Notes under the pieces: model-generated | Seen by the model: the letters and a program-made list of their open reading frames with translations, nothing else | Databases searched by the model: none | Told to the model about the DNA's origin: nothing | In this document: piece after piece, positions 34,560 to 43,794 of the stretch | Numbering within the stretch: position 1 is the first letter of the stretch | Layout of the letters: every line of letters begins with the position of its first letter | Translations under genes and position numbers: made by a program | Origin: CAIKMD01 sp963702925 | GTDB lineage: Bacteria > Pseudomonadota > Alphaproteobacteria > ATCC43930 > CGMCC-115725 | NCBI GenBank assembly: GCA_963702925.1 | Contig: OY969771.1 | Span: forward strand, 2,542,001-2,606,000 | Length of the DNA: 64,000 bases | Reading direction: 5' to 3'

Positions 34560-36653
34560 TTAAGCTGCGCGTATTTTGGCGAGGAAGTCGTTGACCTGGG
34601 AACGGATGCGGTCGGCCTCGGTGGCGAGGGTCTTGACGGAGGCCTTGACGCCTTCGGCGGCGGCGCCGGTCTTCTCGGTGCCGGTGGCGACGTCGGTCAT
34701 GTTGACGGAGACTTCCTGGGTGCGGTGAGCGGCTTCCTGGGTGGAGCGTTTGATCTCCTGGGTGGCGGCGGTCTGCTCCTCGACGGCGGAGGCGATCGAG
34801 GTGGCGACCGAGCTGACCTCGGCGATGGTGCCGCCGATGCGCTGGATGGCCTCGACGGCTTCCTTGGTGACGGTCTGGACGGCGGCGATCTGGGTCGAGA
34901 TCTCCTCGGTGGCCTTGGCGGTCTGATTGGCGAGCGACTTGACCTCGCTGGCGACGACGGCGAAGCCTTTGCCCATCTCGCCGGCGCGGGCGGCCTCGAT
35001 GGTGGCGTTGAGGGCGAGGAGATTGGTCTGGGAGGCGATGGAGGTGATGAGCTCGACCACCTCGCCGATGCGGGAGGTTGCGCCGACCAGCCCCTGGATG
35101 GTGCCGTCGGTCTGGCGGGCTTCCTCGACGGCGCGTCCGGCGATGGCGGCGGCGCGGGTGACCTGGCCGCTGATCTCGGTGGAGGAGGCGCCGAGCTGCT
35201 CGGTGGCGGCGGCAACGGATTGAACGTTTTTGGAAGCCTCGGAAGCGGCGCCGACGACGGTCTGGACCTGCTTGTCGCTTTGCTCGGCGGTGCCGGCGAT
35301 CTGATCGGAGGCGGAGCGCATCTGCTGGGAGGCGGTGCCGAGGGCATCGAGCGCCTTGCCGATCTCGCCCTCGAAGAGGCGGATGGCGCCTTCGACGCTT
35401 TCCTGGCGCTTGGCGGTCTCGGCGTGGCGGGCCTTCTGCTCTTCCTCGATGCGCGCCTTGGCGACGGCGTTCTCCTTGAAGGTGGCAAGGGTGCCAGCGA
35501 GGGCGCCGATCTCGTCCTTGCGCTCGGTGAAGGCGACCTCGACATCGAGATCGCCGCTGGCGACCTTGACCATGCGGTCGCGGATCGCATGCAGCGGGCG
35601 GATGACGCGCGAGCCGATGGCGAAGAAGCTGCCCATCCCCAGCACCAACGCCGCCGCCAGCAGACCCAGCTGGATCGCCAGCGACTCCATCGCATCCGAC
35701 CGCATCGCCCCCGCGCGCTCGCTCGCCGCGTCCAACGCCGCGAGCGCGATGTCGAGCACCGCCGCCACGGCCGGAAGCGAACGCGGCGACCAGTTAGCCA
35801 TCGTGATGTCCGGCTTTTCCCCGGCCACAAGCTGCTGAATGACATGATCGCGCATCGCGGTCAGGTCGGGCGCGAAATAGAGCGTGTTTGCCTTCGCCAC
35901 CGCTTCGGTATAGTGGGCGGGAAGAACGATTCCGTCCCCGAGCGCTTTAAGCACGGACCAAGCGGTGTCGACCTGGGTCGTTTTCCGCGTGTAGATGGTT
36001 TGTATGTCGGGCGGAACCTTTCCGGTCACGAGCGCCACCCCGATCGTGGATGCGGCATCGCCAGCGCCGCCGCGCATCGTCCATGAAAGATCCTTTGCGG
36101 TCATCATGGCGTCGATGACGGGATCTTTCAGTTTGACCGCCGCAGCCAATTGCGTGGTGAGCAGTTCCAGCGTGTCGAGGATTGGCTGCTCCGTCGCGAT
36201 ATAGTCTCTTCCGAGACTATCGCGGCGCTCGGCTTTAGGTTTGGCAAGGGCGGCCATGCTCTCGTCTTGCAGCGGCGCCATCGCGGTCATCGTGCGTTGC
36301 AAAGTGTCGATGGCGGCCTTCCCTTCGGGGAAGTCGCCGTTACTGAGAACGTCGATCGCGATCCTCGTGTCCTGCATTCCGGCAGCGCGATATCCCGCGA
36401 TCTGCTGGATGTCGTTCGGCGCGGCCGGGACGGGAACGCTGAGCATGCGTGCGGTGAAGGAACTGTCGATGCTCAAATTATGCAGCCCGCGAAATATAGC
36501 GCCCGAGGCCTGCGTCAATACGGCGACGCGGCTCGCCGTCTGATATCGGCCAATGGCGTTCCAGGCGCCGGTCGCAAGCGTGACGACGACGATCGCGGAC
36601 ATCACGACGACAATGGATTTGAGCAGGACGTTAACCGACCAACGGTTCAGCAT
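34560..36653 (-). CDS. Methyl-accepting chemotaxis protein
   Basis: A 697-aa transmembrane chemoreceptor from ATG 36653, with GGAGA 8 nt upstream. The first membrane segment is at residues ~10-32, then a ~290-residue periplasmic sensor, and the second membrane segment lies at ~324-347 (LGLLAAALVLGMGSFFAIG). A HAMP linker follows, then the signalling domain. The hairpin tip near residues 545-565 reads TIEAARAGEMGKGFAVVASE, as in all MCPs. There is no C-terminal CheR-tethering pentapeptide; it ends DFLAKIRAA. No che genes are nearby, so it must use a remote array. The ligand is unknown. Confidence 0.95.
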   Translation of the reverse strand: MLNRWSVNVLLKSIVVVMSAIVVVTLATGAWNAIGRYQTASRVAVLTQASGAIFRGLHNLSIDSSFTARMLSVPVPAAPNDIQQIAGYRAAGMQDTRIAIDVLSNGDFPEGKAAIDTLQRTMTAMAPLQDESMAALAKPKAERRDSLGRDYIATEQPILDTLELLTTQLAAAVKLKDPVIDAMMTAKDLSWTMRGGAGDAASTIGVALVTGKVPPDIQTIYTRKTTQVDTAWSVLKALGDGIVLPAHYTEAVAKANTLYFAPDLTAMRDHVIQQLVAGEKPDITMANWSPRSLPAVAAVLDIALAALDAASERAGAMRSDAMESLAIQLGLLAAALVLGMGSFFAIGSRVIRPLHAIRDRMVKVASGDLDVEVAFTERKDEIGALAGTLATFKENAVAKARIEEEQKARHAETAKRQESVEGAIRLFEGEIGKALDALGTASQQMRSASDQIAGTAEQSDKQVQTVVGAASEASKNVQSVAAATEQLGASSTEISGQVTRAAAIAGRAVEEARQTDGTIQGLVGATSRIGEVVELITSIASQTNLLALNATIEAARAGEMGKGFAVVASEVKSLANQTAKATEEISTQIAAVQTVTKEAVEAIQRIGGTIAEVSSVATSIASAVEEQTAATQEIKRSTQEAAHRTQEVSVNMTDVATGTEKTGAAAEGVKASVKTLATEADRIRSQVNDFLAKIRAA

Positions 36654-36895
36654 ACGGCGTTCTCCAAACCACAACGGCCACTCCGGAAAAAGAGTGGCTT
36701 AGTTAAAGGCTTTACCAGAAGGGCGTATCTGTTTCGTAAAGCCGGGAGAACGGGGTTTGGTTAACATCGCCGCGGCGTCGACAAGACCGCTTGTTTGTCG
36801 CCATTAATCGGCCAGACCGAACGGGATGCGTCAATTAATCGCGTCTCGGCATCATCGAGCAGCGTGGCGCCGAGTCCCCGACCGATGATGCGTTT

Positions 36896-37951
36896 TTAAG
36901 CGTTCTTGATCGGCACTTCGCGCGGCATGGTAAGGAAAGCGTGTACGGCGTGAATGCCGAGGCTGCGGTTATACCCCGACAGCACGCCATGCGCCGCGCC
37001 CGGAATCACCACATATTGCTTGTCGTGGCTGGCGAGCTTGCCGAGGAAGTCGAGAATGTCTTCCTCCGTGGCGATGCCGTCATATTCGCCGCGGATCAAC
37101 AGCACGGGCGATTGCACTTTCGCAGGATCGACAACCGGCAGATGAGCGGTCATGTCGAGATAAGTTCCGGTCGGCACGGTGTCGCCGAATTGGCTTTCCA
37201 TTGCCCAGATCGCATCGGCCAGCCTGGGATCGGCGGTGCCGGGCTTGTCGCGCGTGAAGATGCTGCGCACCATAGCGAGATCGCGCGTGCGGCGGTTGTG
37301 CGTGCGATAGAATTCGACCTGCTTGGCGCGGTCGCCCAAAGTCGGCGAGCCCTTGCCGGTATAGGTGAACGCCGCCAAGGCAAGCCGGCCGACGCGCTCG
37401 GGATGCGTCGCCGCGAAGGCACCGGCACGCAATCCGCCCGAGGATTCGCCATAATAGTGGACCGGCTTGCGCCCGGTTTCGCGCGCGACGATCTCGGCAG
37501 CGGCGGTCAAATCTTCGACGCCGCTCGCAATGTCGGAATTTCCGCTGGTGACACTTGAGCGGCCATAGCCCTCATGATCCATGGTCCAGACGTCGAAGCC
37601 ATAGCGCGCGAAGGCGTTCATCAGCGAATAATCGCCGATGCCCAGTGTCACGACATCGAAGCTCGACAAGGCCGATAGCGAGGAGCCATGGACCAGGAAC
37701 AACACCGGCAAAGGCTTTTCGCCGCGGCGCGGGGCCGTCATACGCTTGCGATAGACCGCGAGCCTGACATCGCCTTTCATTGCCCAATATTGCGCGGTCC
37801 AGAAGCGGCCCGCGGCTTTTGCGGTCGGCGGCGCGGTCGCCGCCGAGGTGGACGCGGCTAAAGCGGGCGTGGCGATCGCGGCGCCGATGCTGGCGCTTGC
37901 CGATGCCAGAAGGTCGCGGCGGCTTGGTCGCCTGATGTTGCTTGTCATCAT
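36896..37951 (-). CDS. Tat-exported alpha/beta hydrolase
   Basis: A 351-aa enzyme with a Tat-type leader (RRPSRRDLLASASAS), cut near TPALAA. The alpha/beta fold shows an oxyanion region LFLVHGSSLSALSSFD, nucleophile elbow YYGESSGG (Ser), acid in RGEYDGIATEED, and His in PGAAHGVLSG, so the catalytic triad is intact. It is probably a periplasmic esterase or lipase-like enzyme. Tandem ATG codons (37951 and 37948) follow GGGGAGGAA; the second has the better spacing. The substrate is unknown. Confidence 0.88.
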   Translation of the reverse strand: MMTSNIRRPSRRDLLASASASIGAAIATPALAASTSAATAPPTAKAAGRFWTAQYWAMKGDVRLAVYRKRMTAPRRGEKPLPVLFLVHGSSLSALSSFDVVTLGIGDYSLMNAFARYGFDVWTMDHEGYGRSSVTSGNSDIASGVEDLTAAAEIVARETGRKPVHYYGESSGGLRAGAFAATHPERVGRLALAAFTYTGKGSPTLGDRAKQVEFYRTHNRRTRDLAMVRSIFTRDKPGTADPRLADAIWAMESQFGDTVPTGTYLDMTAHLPVVDPAKVQSPVLLIRGEYDGIATEEDILDFLGKLASHDKQYVVIPGAAHGVLSGYNRSLGIHAVHAFLTMPREVPIKNA

Positions 37952-38024
37952 TTCCTCCCCGCCGCGTCTCGACGCGCATCCGCTTGACGCGCGATGCGCT
38001 CAGCGCGGTAACGTCCGGCGCGGT

Positions 38025-38588
38025 TCAGTGCAGCGGCGAGTCGCCGGTGAGCCCGTCGCCGCTCTTGGCGGTCCGTGTCAAAACGTCGCTCAAATCGCGC
38101 CAGCCATAGGCGATCGCATCAACCGGCTGGCCGCCGACCGGAATCGGCCGGTGCATGATCTGCTGGCCGCCCAAGCGTTCATAAAAGAACCGCGCGGGAT
38201 TGGCGCGCACGACCCAAAGTAGTGCGGTCGGGTGACCAGTATCGATCAGCCGTTGAAACAAACCGAGCAACAGCGCGCGGCCGAAACCCTGGTTTTGGCG
38301 GTCGGGGGCCACATAGAGCGTATAAATTTCGCCCGCGAAACGGATCGTATGGTCGCGCTGGCTGCCACAATTGCCAAAGCCGACGACATTGTCGCCGGCA
38401 ACGGCGACCGAGACATCGTCCGGCCGGTGGCGCAGAAAGCTGTTCCAGGATGCCGTCTGCCGCCGCTCCGACATGTTGAGCAGAACCCGGTCGGGCAGCA
38501 CGCCGGCATAGGTTGTGCGCCAAGTCTCGACCTCGATCCGGGCGATCGCTTTAGCATCCTCGAGTCGCGCCGGCCTGGTCGTGCTCAT
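38025..38588 (-). CDS. GNAT-family N-acetyltransferase
   Basis: A 187-aa protein starting at ATG 38588, with GGGAG close upstream. The acetyl-CoA binding region is IYTLYVAPDRQNQGFGRALL (R/Q-x-x-G-x-G/A type). An N-terminal ARLEDAKAIARIEVETWRTT block and VRANPARFFYERLGGQ near the end are typical of RimI/PhnO-like GNATs. The acceptor cannot be predicted. It is the gene upstream of the Tat hydrolase on the same strand, 73 nt away, so the two may be co-transcribed. Confidence 0.9.
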   Translation of the reverse strand: MSTTRPARLEDAKAIARIEVETWRTTYAGVLPDRVLLNMSERRQTASWNSFLRHRPDDVSVAVAGDNVVGFGNCGSQRDHTIRFAGEIYTLYVAPDRQNQGFGRALLLGLFQRLIDTGHPTALLWVVRANPARFFYERLGGQQIMHRPIPVGGQPVDAIAYGWRDLSDVLTRTAKSGDGLTGDSPLH

Positions 38589-38757
38589 TGCGGCTCCCTT
38601 CGACAGCCCGACCATCATAGACCGGCAAAACGCGATTGCGAAAATATTTTGGTTCTCGATGCGCCTTTACGTGACGCCTGATTCGGACCGGTACGCGGCG
38701 GAGCGGACCATCGATCACCGGCTTGGCAGGGGGCGTCCAGTTTGCTTATGTTGGCTT

Positions 38758-39276
38758 ATGCAACGCATCCTATCCGCCGCCGCGGCGCTTTGCCTTACCT
38801 GGGCGCCGATGGCCGCCTCCGCCGCCGATGCGCCCAAATCTCTGGGCGGCACCAAGGCTTGGACCGCCTATACCGCGGGCGAAAAAGCCACGCTCGTCTG
38901 TTATGTCGTCGGTCATCCGGCCAAAAGCCTGCCGGCCAACGCGACAAGGGGGCGCGTCGACCTGCAGGTTACCCACCGGCCGGCGGAGAAAGCGCTCAAC
39001 GTCGTGAGTTTCGATCTCGGTTATACGGCAAAGGCCGGCTCCAATGCCGAGCTCGAGATCGACGGCAAGAAGTTCTCGCTCTTCACCAACAAGGACTCGG
39101 CCTGGGCCGCCGACGCCGCCACCGACAAGGCGGTCACCACGGCACTGGCCAAGGGCAAGCAGGCGACGATCAAAGCCAGTTCCGAGCGCGGCACGGCCAC
39201 CACCGATACCTATTCGCTCGATGGGTTCGGCCCGACCATCGCGCTCGCGGACAAGGCCTGCAATGTCAAACGCTGA
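38758..39276 (+). CDS. Invasion-associated locus B (IalB) family protein
   Basis: A 172-aa secreted protein from ATG 38758. The signal peptide covers about residues 1-23 (ending AASAAD). The IalB-domain pattern is visible: KAWTAYTAGEKATLVCYVVG, then VSFDLGYTAKAGSNAELEID, and a terminal cysteine in DKACNVKR. IalB was named in Bartonella, but the family is widespread in non-pathogenic alphaproteobacteria with unclear function. The end overlaps the rlmN start by 14 nt, so the two are translationally coupled. Confidence 0.87.
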   Translation: MQRILSAAAALCLTWAPMAASAADAPKSLGGTKAWTAYTAGEKATLVCYVVGHPAKSLPANATRGRVDLQVTHRPAEKALNVVSFDLGYTAKAGSNAELEIDGKKFSLFTNKDSAWAADAATDKAVTTALAKGKQATIKASSERGTATTDTYSLDGFGPTIALADKACNVKR

Positions 39277-40402
39277 TCCGGTTTCCGTTCTCGAGCGCGG
39301 CGAGTGCAACCTCGAGGGCCGCAAGAATCTCGTCGGGCTGAGTCGCGACGAGCTGGTTGCCGAGATGGCGGCGCTGGGCGCGGCGCCGTTCCGCGCGCGC
39401 CAGCTTTGGCACTGGATCTATCACCGCGGTGCCACGGATTTCGCGGCGATGACCACCTTGGCGAAGGAGTTTCGCGCGCAGCTTGGCGAGCGTTATGTGC
39501 TCGCGCGGCCGGCGGAATCGCGCGCCCTCGCCTCGCTTGACGGCACGCGCAAATGGCTGTTGCGCTTCGCCGACGGCAACGAGGCCGAATGCGTGCATAT
39601 CCCGGAAGAGGATCGCGGCACGCTGTGCGTTTCGTCCCAGGTGGGGTGCACGCTGACCTGCAAGTTCTGCCACACCGGCACGCAACGTCTGGTGCGGAAT
39701 CTCGATGCCGCCGAGATCGTCGGGCAAGTGATGGTGGCGCGCGACGCGCTCGGCGAATGGCCGTCGCCCAAGGACGATCGCCAGCTGACGAACGTCGTCA
39801 TGATGGGCATGGGCGAGCCGCTTTATAATTACGACAATGTGGCGAAGGCCTTGAAGATCGTCATGGACGGCGAGGGCCTCTCTGTCTCGAAGCGCAAGAT
39901 CACTTTGTCGACCGCCGGCGTCGTGCCGATGATCGAGCGTTGCGGCGCCGAGCTCGGCGTCAATCTCGCGATCTCGCTGCACGCCGTGACCGACGAGTTG
40001 CGCGACGTGCTGGTGCCGCTCAACAAGAAATATCCCATCGCCGAGCTTCTGGCCGCGTGCCGCGCCTATCCCAGCCTCAGCAATGCGCGGCGCATCACCT
40101 TCGAATATGTGATGTTGAAGGGCGTCAATGACAGCCCGGCCGAGGCGCGCGAGCTGGTGCGCCTTCTCGCGGGCATTCCCGCCAAGGTCAACCTCATCCC
40201 GTTCAATGCCTGGCCGGGCGCGCCTTTCGAATGTTCGAGCGATGAGGCGATCGGCATCTTCGGCGACATCGTCAATGACGCCGGCTATGCCTCGCCGGTG
40301 CGGACGCCGCGCGGGCGCGACATCCTTGCCGCTTGCGGCCAGCTGAAATCCGACAGCATCAAGCTGCGCAAAAGCGAAGCCAAGGCCGCCGTACCGAGCT
40401 GA
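39263..40402 (+). CDS. rlmN: Dual-specificity RNA C2-adenosine methyltransferase RlmN
   Basis: Radical-SAM enzyme that methylates A2503 of 23S rRNA and A37 of some tRNAs; 379 aa from ATG 39263. The 4Fe-4S cluster motif is CTLTCKFC, just after LCVSSQVG (the second conserved Cys). MMGMGEPLYNYDNV and the methyl-carrying Cys near the end in AACGQLKSD are all present. RlmN pairing with an IalB gene is common in this class. Confidence 0.96.
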   Translation: MSNADPVSVLERGECNLEGRKNLVGLSRDELVAEMAALGAAPFRARQLWHWIYHRGATDFAAMTTLAKEFRAQLGERYVLARPAESRALASLDGTRKWLLRFADGNEAECVHIPEEDRGTLCVSSQVGCTLTCKFCHTGTQRLVRNLDAAEIVGQVMVARDALGEWPSPKDDRQLTNVVMMGMGEPLYNYDNVAKALKIVMDGEGLSVSKRKITLSTAGVVPMIERCGAELGVNLAISLHAVTDELRDVLVPLNKKYPIAELLAACRAYPSLSNARRITFEYVMLKGVNDSPAEARELVRLLAGIPAKVNLIPFNAWPGAPFECSSDEAIGIFGDIVNDAGYASPVRTPRGRDILAACGQLKSDSIKLRKSEAKAAVPS

Positions 40403-40424
40403 TCATTTCGACTTCTCCTGGCGT

Positions 40425-40766
40425 CTAAAGGACTTCCAAAACCTTTTCGGCCGGCCGTCCGAGCGCGGCTTTGTTGCCGTTGACGGCGATCGGCCGCTCG
40501 ATCGCGATCGGGTGCTTGACCATGCCGGCGATAAGCGCGGCGTCGCTGAGGCCGGGCTTGGTCAGCCCCGCCTCTTTCGCCTCCTTGGGACGCAGCAAGG
40601 AAGCCGGCGTCATGCCGAGAAGTTGCAGCAGCCGCTTCAACTCGGCCGCCGAGGGCGGCGTCTTCAGATACTCGACGATCTTGACCTCGACGCCGCGCTT
40701 TTGCAGCAAAGCCAGGGCGGTGCGCGAGGTACGGCATCGCGGGTTGTGATAAAGGGTGACGGCCAT
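40425..40766 (-). CDS. arsC: ArsC-family (glutaredoxin-dependent arsenate reductase-like) protein
   Basis: A 113-aa thioredoxin-fold protein with the active-site Cys11 in HNPRCRTSR and the Arg-containing HPIAIERPI loop near residue 86. These mark the ArsC/YfgD branch. There are no ars regulator or efflux genes nearby, so a housekeeping YfgD-like role is as likely as arsenate resistance. It is convergent with rlmN. Confidence 0.9.
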   Translation of the reverse strand: MAVTLYHNPRCRTSRTALALLQKRGVEVKIVEYLKTPPSAAELKRLLQLLGMTPASLLRPKEAKEAGLTKPGLSDAALIAGMVKHPIAIERPIAVNGNKAALGRPAEKVLEVL

Positions 40767-40858
40767 GAAGTGAGGCTCCGATTGGTCCGGTGGCTTCGAG
40801 CGGCTATGATCGCGGCCTTGCGGCTCAAGTCGAGAAAAATCCTTTAGGGAGGTGCGTC

Positions 40859-42034
40859 ATGGTCGAAACCGGGCAATTGCGGGCCGGGGTTTTCCTGCCG
40901 CCCTTTCACCCCACGGATGAAGACCCGACCTTGTGCATGGAGCGCGACTTCGAGCTGATCGAGTGGCTCGAAAAGCTCGGCTATCAAGAGGCCTGGATCG
41001 GCGAGCATCATTCCGGCGGCTTCGAGCTTTACGGCGCGCCGGATTTGTTCATCGCCGCCGCGGCGGCACGCACCAAACGCATCATGCTCGGCACCGGCGT
41101 GCTGTCGCTCCCCTACCATCACCCGTTCATCCTCGCCGATCGCATGATTCAGCTCGACCACCAGACGCGCGGCCGCGCCATGTTCGGCATCGGCCCCGGG
41201 CTTTTGACCTCGGACGCGGTCATTCTCGGCATCGATCCCGAGACGCAGCGCGCGCGTATGGAAGAATCGCTCGAGATCATCATCCGCCTCATGGACGGCG
41301 AGACCGTCACGCGCGCGAGCGATTGGTACACGATGCGCGAGGCACGCCTTCATCTCCGGCCTTACACCTTTCCCCGGCCGCATCTCGCCATCGCCAGCGC
41401 GGTCACGCCCAATGGCGGCAAAGTCGCCGGACGCTTCGGCCTCGGCATGCTGTGCGTCGCGGTCTCGACCGGCATGGGCTATGACGCGCTCGACCTCAAC
41501 TGGACGATCGCCGCGGAGGTTGCCGCGCGAAACGGACGCAGCATGGAGCGGCGGGATTGGCGCTTGATGGCACCGTTCCACATCGCCGAAACGCGCGAAA
41601 AGGCGCTCGCCAACGTCAAATGGGGCTTCGAGAAGTGGCAGAATTACGCCTATGCGATCAGCCCGCTGGGCGGCCAAGCGATCGGTCTCGGCAGTCTCGA
41701 ATCGATCATCGAAAGCGGACGCGGCGTCATCGGCACGCCCGATGACGCGGTCGCCTTGCTGGAAAAGTTCTGGGCCAAGACCGGCGGTTTCGGCGCCATC
41801 CTGATGCTTGGCCATGATTGGGCCGATTGGGAGGCGACGAAGCGTTCCTATGAGCTGTTCGCGCGCTATGTCCTGCCGAAATTTCGCGGTGCCAATGTCG
41901 CGCGCGATGCGTCGATGGAATGGATGCGCGTCAATCGCGACGATTTCAGCACGCTCAATCGCGCGGCGCAGAAAAAGACCATCGACGCGCATTTCGCCGC
42001 CGAAAGCGCCAAGGGCAAGCGCGCGGCCGAATAG
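40859..42034 (+). CDS. LLM-class flavin-dependent oxidoreductase
   Basis: A 391-aa bacterial-luciferase-like monooxygenase from ATG 40859 with AGGGAGG upstream. Family landmarks are AWIGEHHSGGFELYGAPDLF, IMLGTGVLSLPYHHPFILAD and RAMFGIGPGLLTSDAVILG. The sequence is closest in style to limonene-monooxygenase-type LLM proteins, but the substrate cannot be assigned. It needs reduced FMN from a separate reductase, which is not adjacent. argG follows after 72 nt with its own possible promoter. Confidence 0.88.
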   Translation: MVETGQLRAGVFLPPFHPTDEDPTLCMERDFELIEWLEKLGYQEAWIGEHHSGGFELYGAPDLFIAAAAARTKRIMLGTGVLSLPYHHPFILADRMIQLDHQTRGRAMFGIGPGLLTSDAVILGIDPETQRARMEESLEIIIRLMDGETVTRASDWYTMREARLHLRPYTFPRPHLAIASAVTPNGGKVAGRFGLGMLCVAVSTGMGYDALDLNWTIAAEVAARNGRSMERRDWRLMAPFHIAETREKALANVKWGFEKWQNYAYAISPLGGQAIGLGSLESIIESGRGVIGTPDDAVALLEKFWAKTGGFGAILMLGHDWADWEATKRSYELFARYVLPKFRGANVARDASMEWMRVNRDDFSTLNRAAQKKTIDAHFAAESAKGKRAAE

Positions 42035-42048
42035 GGCCGCGACAGGGT

Positions 42049-42076
42049 TTGCCGCCCCGAAAACCCCGCTATACTG
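42049..42076 (+). promoter_or_regulatory. Possible promoter of argG
   Basis: TTGCCG (42049-42054) and TATACT (42071-42076) with a 16-nt spacer, 30 nt before the argG start. The -10 is a 5/6 match. Confidence 0.45.
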
Positions 42077-42106
42077 CGCGCTTTCGCGGTCGCAAAAAGG
42101 TTTTCG

Positions 42107-43315
42107 ATGAGCAAAGGCGTGAAGAAAGTTGTCTTGGCCTATTCGGGCGGGCTCGACACCTCGGTGATCCTGCGCTGGCTGCAGGAAACCTATGGCTGCG
42201 AGGTCGTGACCTTTACCGCCGATATCGGCCAGGGCGAGGAATTGGCGCCGGCGCGCAAGAAGGCCGAGCAGATGGGGGTCAAGGAAATCTTCGTCGACGA
42301 TCTGCGCGAGGAATTCGTGCGCGACTTCGTCTTCCCGATGTTCCGCGCCAATGCGCTTTACGAGGGGCAGTACCTGCTCGGCACCTCGATCGCGCGGCCT
42401 TTGATCGCCAAGCGCCAGATCGAGATCGCCAATCAGGTCGGGGCCGATGCGGTGGCGCATGGCGCCACGGGCAAGGGCAATGACCAAGTCCGCTTCGAGA
42501 TCGCTTATTACGCGCTGAAGCCGGACATCAGGGTGATCGCGCCGTGGCGCGAATGGGATCTCAACTCGCGCACCAAGCTCATCGAATATGCCGAGAAGCA
42601 CCAGATCCCGATCGCCAAGGACAAACGCGGCGAAGCGCCGTTCTCGACCGATGCCAATCTCTTGCACATCTCGGCCGAGGGCAAGGTACTGGAAGATCCC
42701 TGGGTCGAGCCCGAGGAATTCGTCTATAGCCGCACGGTCGCGCCCGAAGCGGCGCCCGACCAGCCGCAATATGTCGAGATCGAGTTCGCGCGCGGCGATG
42801 CCGTGGCGGTCGACGGCGCGGCCTTGTCGCCGGCCAAGCTGCTGACCAAGCTCAACGAGATCGGCGGCAAGCATGGCATCGGCCGGCTCGATTTGGTTGA
42901 GAACCGTTTCGTCGGCATGAAGTCGCGCGGCGTTTACGAGACGCCGGGCGGAACGATCCTGCAGGCGGCGCATCGCGGCGTCGAAAGCCTGACGCTCGAT
43001 CGCGGCGCGGCGCATTTGAAGGACGAGATCATGCCGCGCTACGCCGAGCTGATCTATAACGGCTTCTGGTTCGCGCCCGAACGCGACATGCTCCAAGCGC
43101 TGATCGACAAGAGCCAAGAGCATGTCGAGGGCACAGTCCGGCTGAAGCTCTATAAGGGCTCCGTGCGCGTCGTCGGGCGCAAATCGGCGAAATCGCTCTA
43201 TAGCCTCGCTCACGTTACATTCGAGGCCGACCAAGTCTATAACCAGCGCGACGCCGAAGGCTTCATCAAGCTCAACGCCTTGCGCCTGCGTCTCGCCAAG
43301 CACACGCGAAAGTAG
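42107..43315 (+). CDS. argG: Argininosuccinate synthase
   Basis: Joins citrulline and aspartate with ATP to make argininosuccinate in arginine synthesis. The 402 aa match the family. The N-type ATP loop is VVLAYSGGLDTSVILRWL, followed by GQGEELAPA, and HGATGKGNDQVRFE is the substrate and adenylate site. It stands alone here, apart from argJ, argF and argD. Confidence 0.97.
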   Translation: MSKGVKKVVLAYSGGLDTSVILRWLQETYGCEVVTFTADIGQGEELAPARKKAEQMGVKEIFVDDLREEFVRDFVFPMFRANALYEGQYLLGTSIARPLIAKRQIEIANQVGADAVAHGATGKGNDQVRFEIAYYALKPDIRVIAPWREWDLNSRTKLIEYAEKHQIPIAKDKRGEAPFSTDANLLHISAEGKVLEDPWVEPEEFVYSRTVAPEAAPDQPQYVEIEFARGDAVAVDGAALSPAKLLTKLNEIGGKHGIGRLDLVENRFVGMKSRGVYETPGGTILQAAHRGVESLTLDRGAAHLKDEIMPRYAELIYNGFWFAPERDMLQALIDKSQEHVEGTVRLKLYKGSVRVVGRKSAKSLYSLAHVTFEADQVYNQRDAEGFIKLNALRLRLAKHTRK

Positions 43316-43424
43316 CAAGCCTGGGATTAACAAGGTGGGCACCGAGGGCGAAAATTCCCTGGTCGTGCCGTTTTCCGGCCACATTCGACGGCCATCTTTT
43401 CTGCATCATCCACAAAGGGAAGGG

Positions 43425-43676
43425 ATGGATAAGATGAACACGCGCCTTGCAGTTTCTCTCGTCGCCACGGCGATTGCCCTGTCCGCCTGTGGCACCAGCG
43501 TCGGCGACCGCGGTCTCTCCGGCGCGGGAATCGGCGCCGCTGGCGGCGCTGTCGTCGGGGCCATGGTCGGCGCGCCTTTGGCGGGTGCTGCGATCGGTGC
43601 CGGCGCCGGCGCCGCGGTCGGCGCCGCGACTTCGCCATCGGCGATCGATCTCGGCAAGCCGGTCTGGGAGCAATAA
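43425..43676 (+). CDS. Glycine-zipper lipoprotein
   Basis: An 83-aa small lipoprotein with a lipobox at LSAC (Cys22), followed by a Gly/Ala zipper stretch (residues ~33-68: GAGIGAAGGAVVGAMVGAP and more) that could pack into membrane or oligomerise. AAGGGA before ATG 43425 supports the start; ATG 43434 is an alternative. It sits directly upstream of an OmpA-like lipoprotein, suggesting paired envelope roles. Function unknown. Confidence 0.8.
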   Translation: MDKMNTRLAVSLVATAIALSACGTSVGDRGLSGAGIGAAGGAVVGAMVGAPLAGAAIGAGAGAAVGAATSPSAIDLGKPVWEQ

Positions 43677-43698
43677 CTCTCTAACACGACGGACAATC

Positions 43699-43733
43699 GA
43701 AGCCTTCCTGGGCACATCGCCTGGGAAGGCTTC
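43699..43733. other. Hairpin between two lipoprotein genes
   Basis: GAAGCCTTCC (43699-43708) pairs with GGAAGGCTTC (43724-43733), a 10-bp stem with a 15-nt loop. There is no T-run, so it may be an attenuator, a processing site or chance. It separates the glycine-zipper gene from the OmpA-like gene. Confidence 0.35.
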
Positions 43734-43794
43734 ATGGCATGGCCCCGGCGTCGGCACGGTCGAAGCCCAGGATTTTTGCACGAGGAGCGAATCA

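Noticed and set aside
34521..36086. A 521-codon plus-strand open frame over the chemoreceptor
   Set aside because: Its Gly/Leu/Asp repeats mirror the Ala/Ser-rich helical chemoreceptor coding; the minus-strand protein has all MCP landmarks.
36654..36895. 242-bp gap between the chemoreceptor and the Tat hydrolase gene, checked for a small gene or RNA
   Set aside because: No frame with coding character and no stable hairpin with a T-run was seen.
40844..43384. An 846-codon minus-strand open frame across the flavin oxidoreductase and argG
   Set aside because: The plus-strand genes have clear family motifs; the antisense frame does not and is a by-product of GC-rich codon use.
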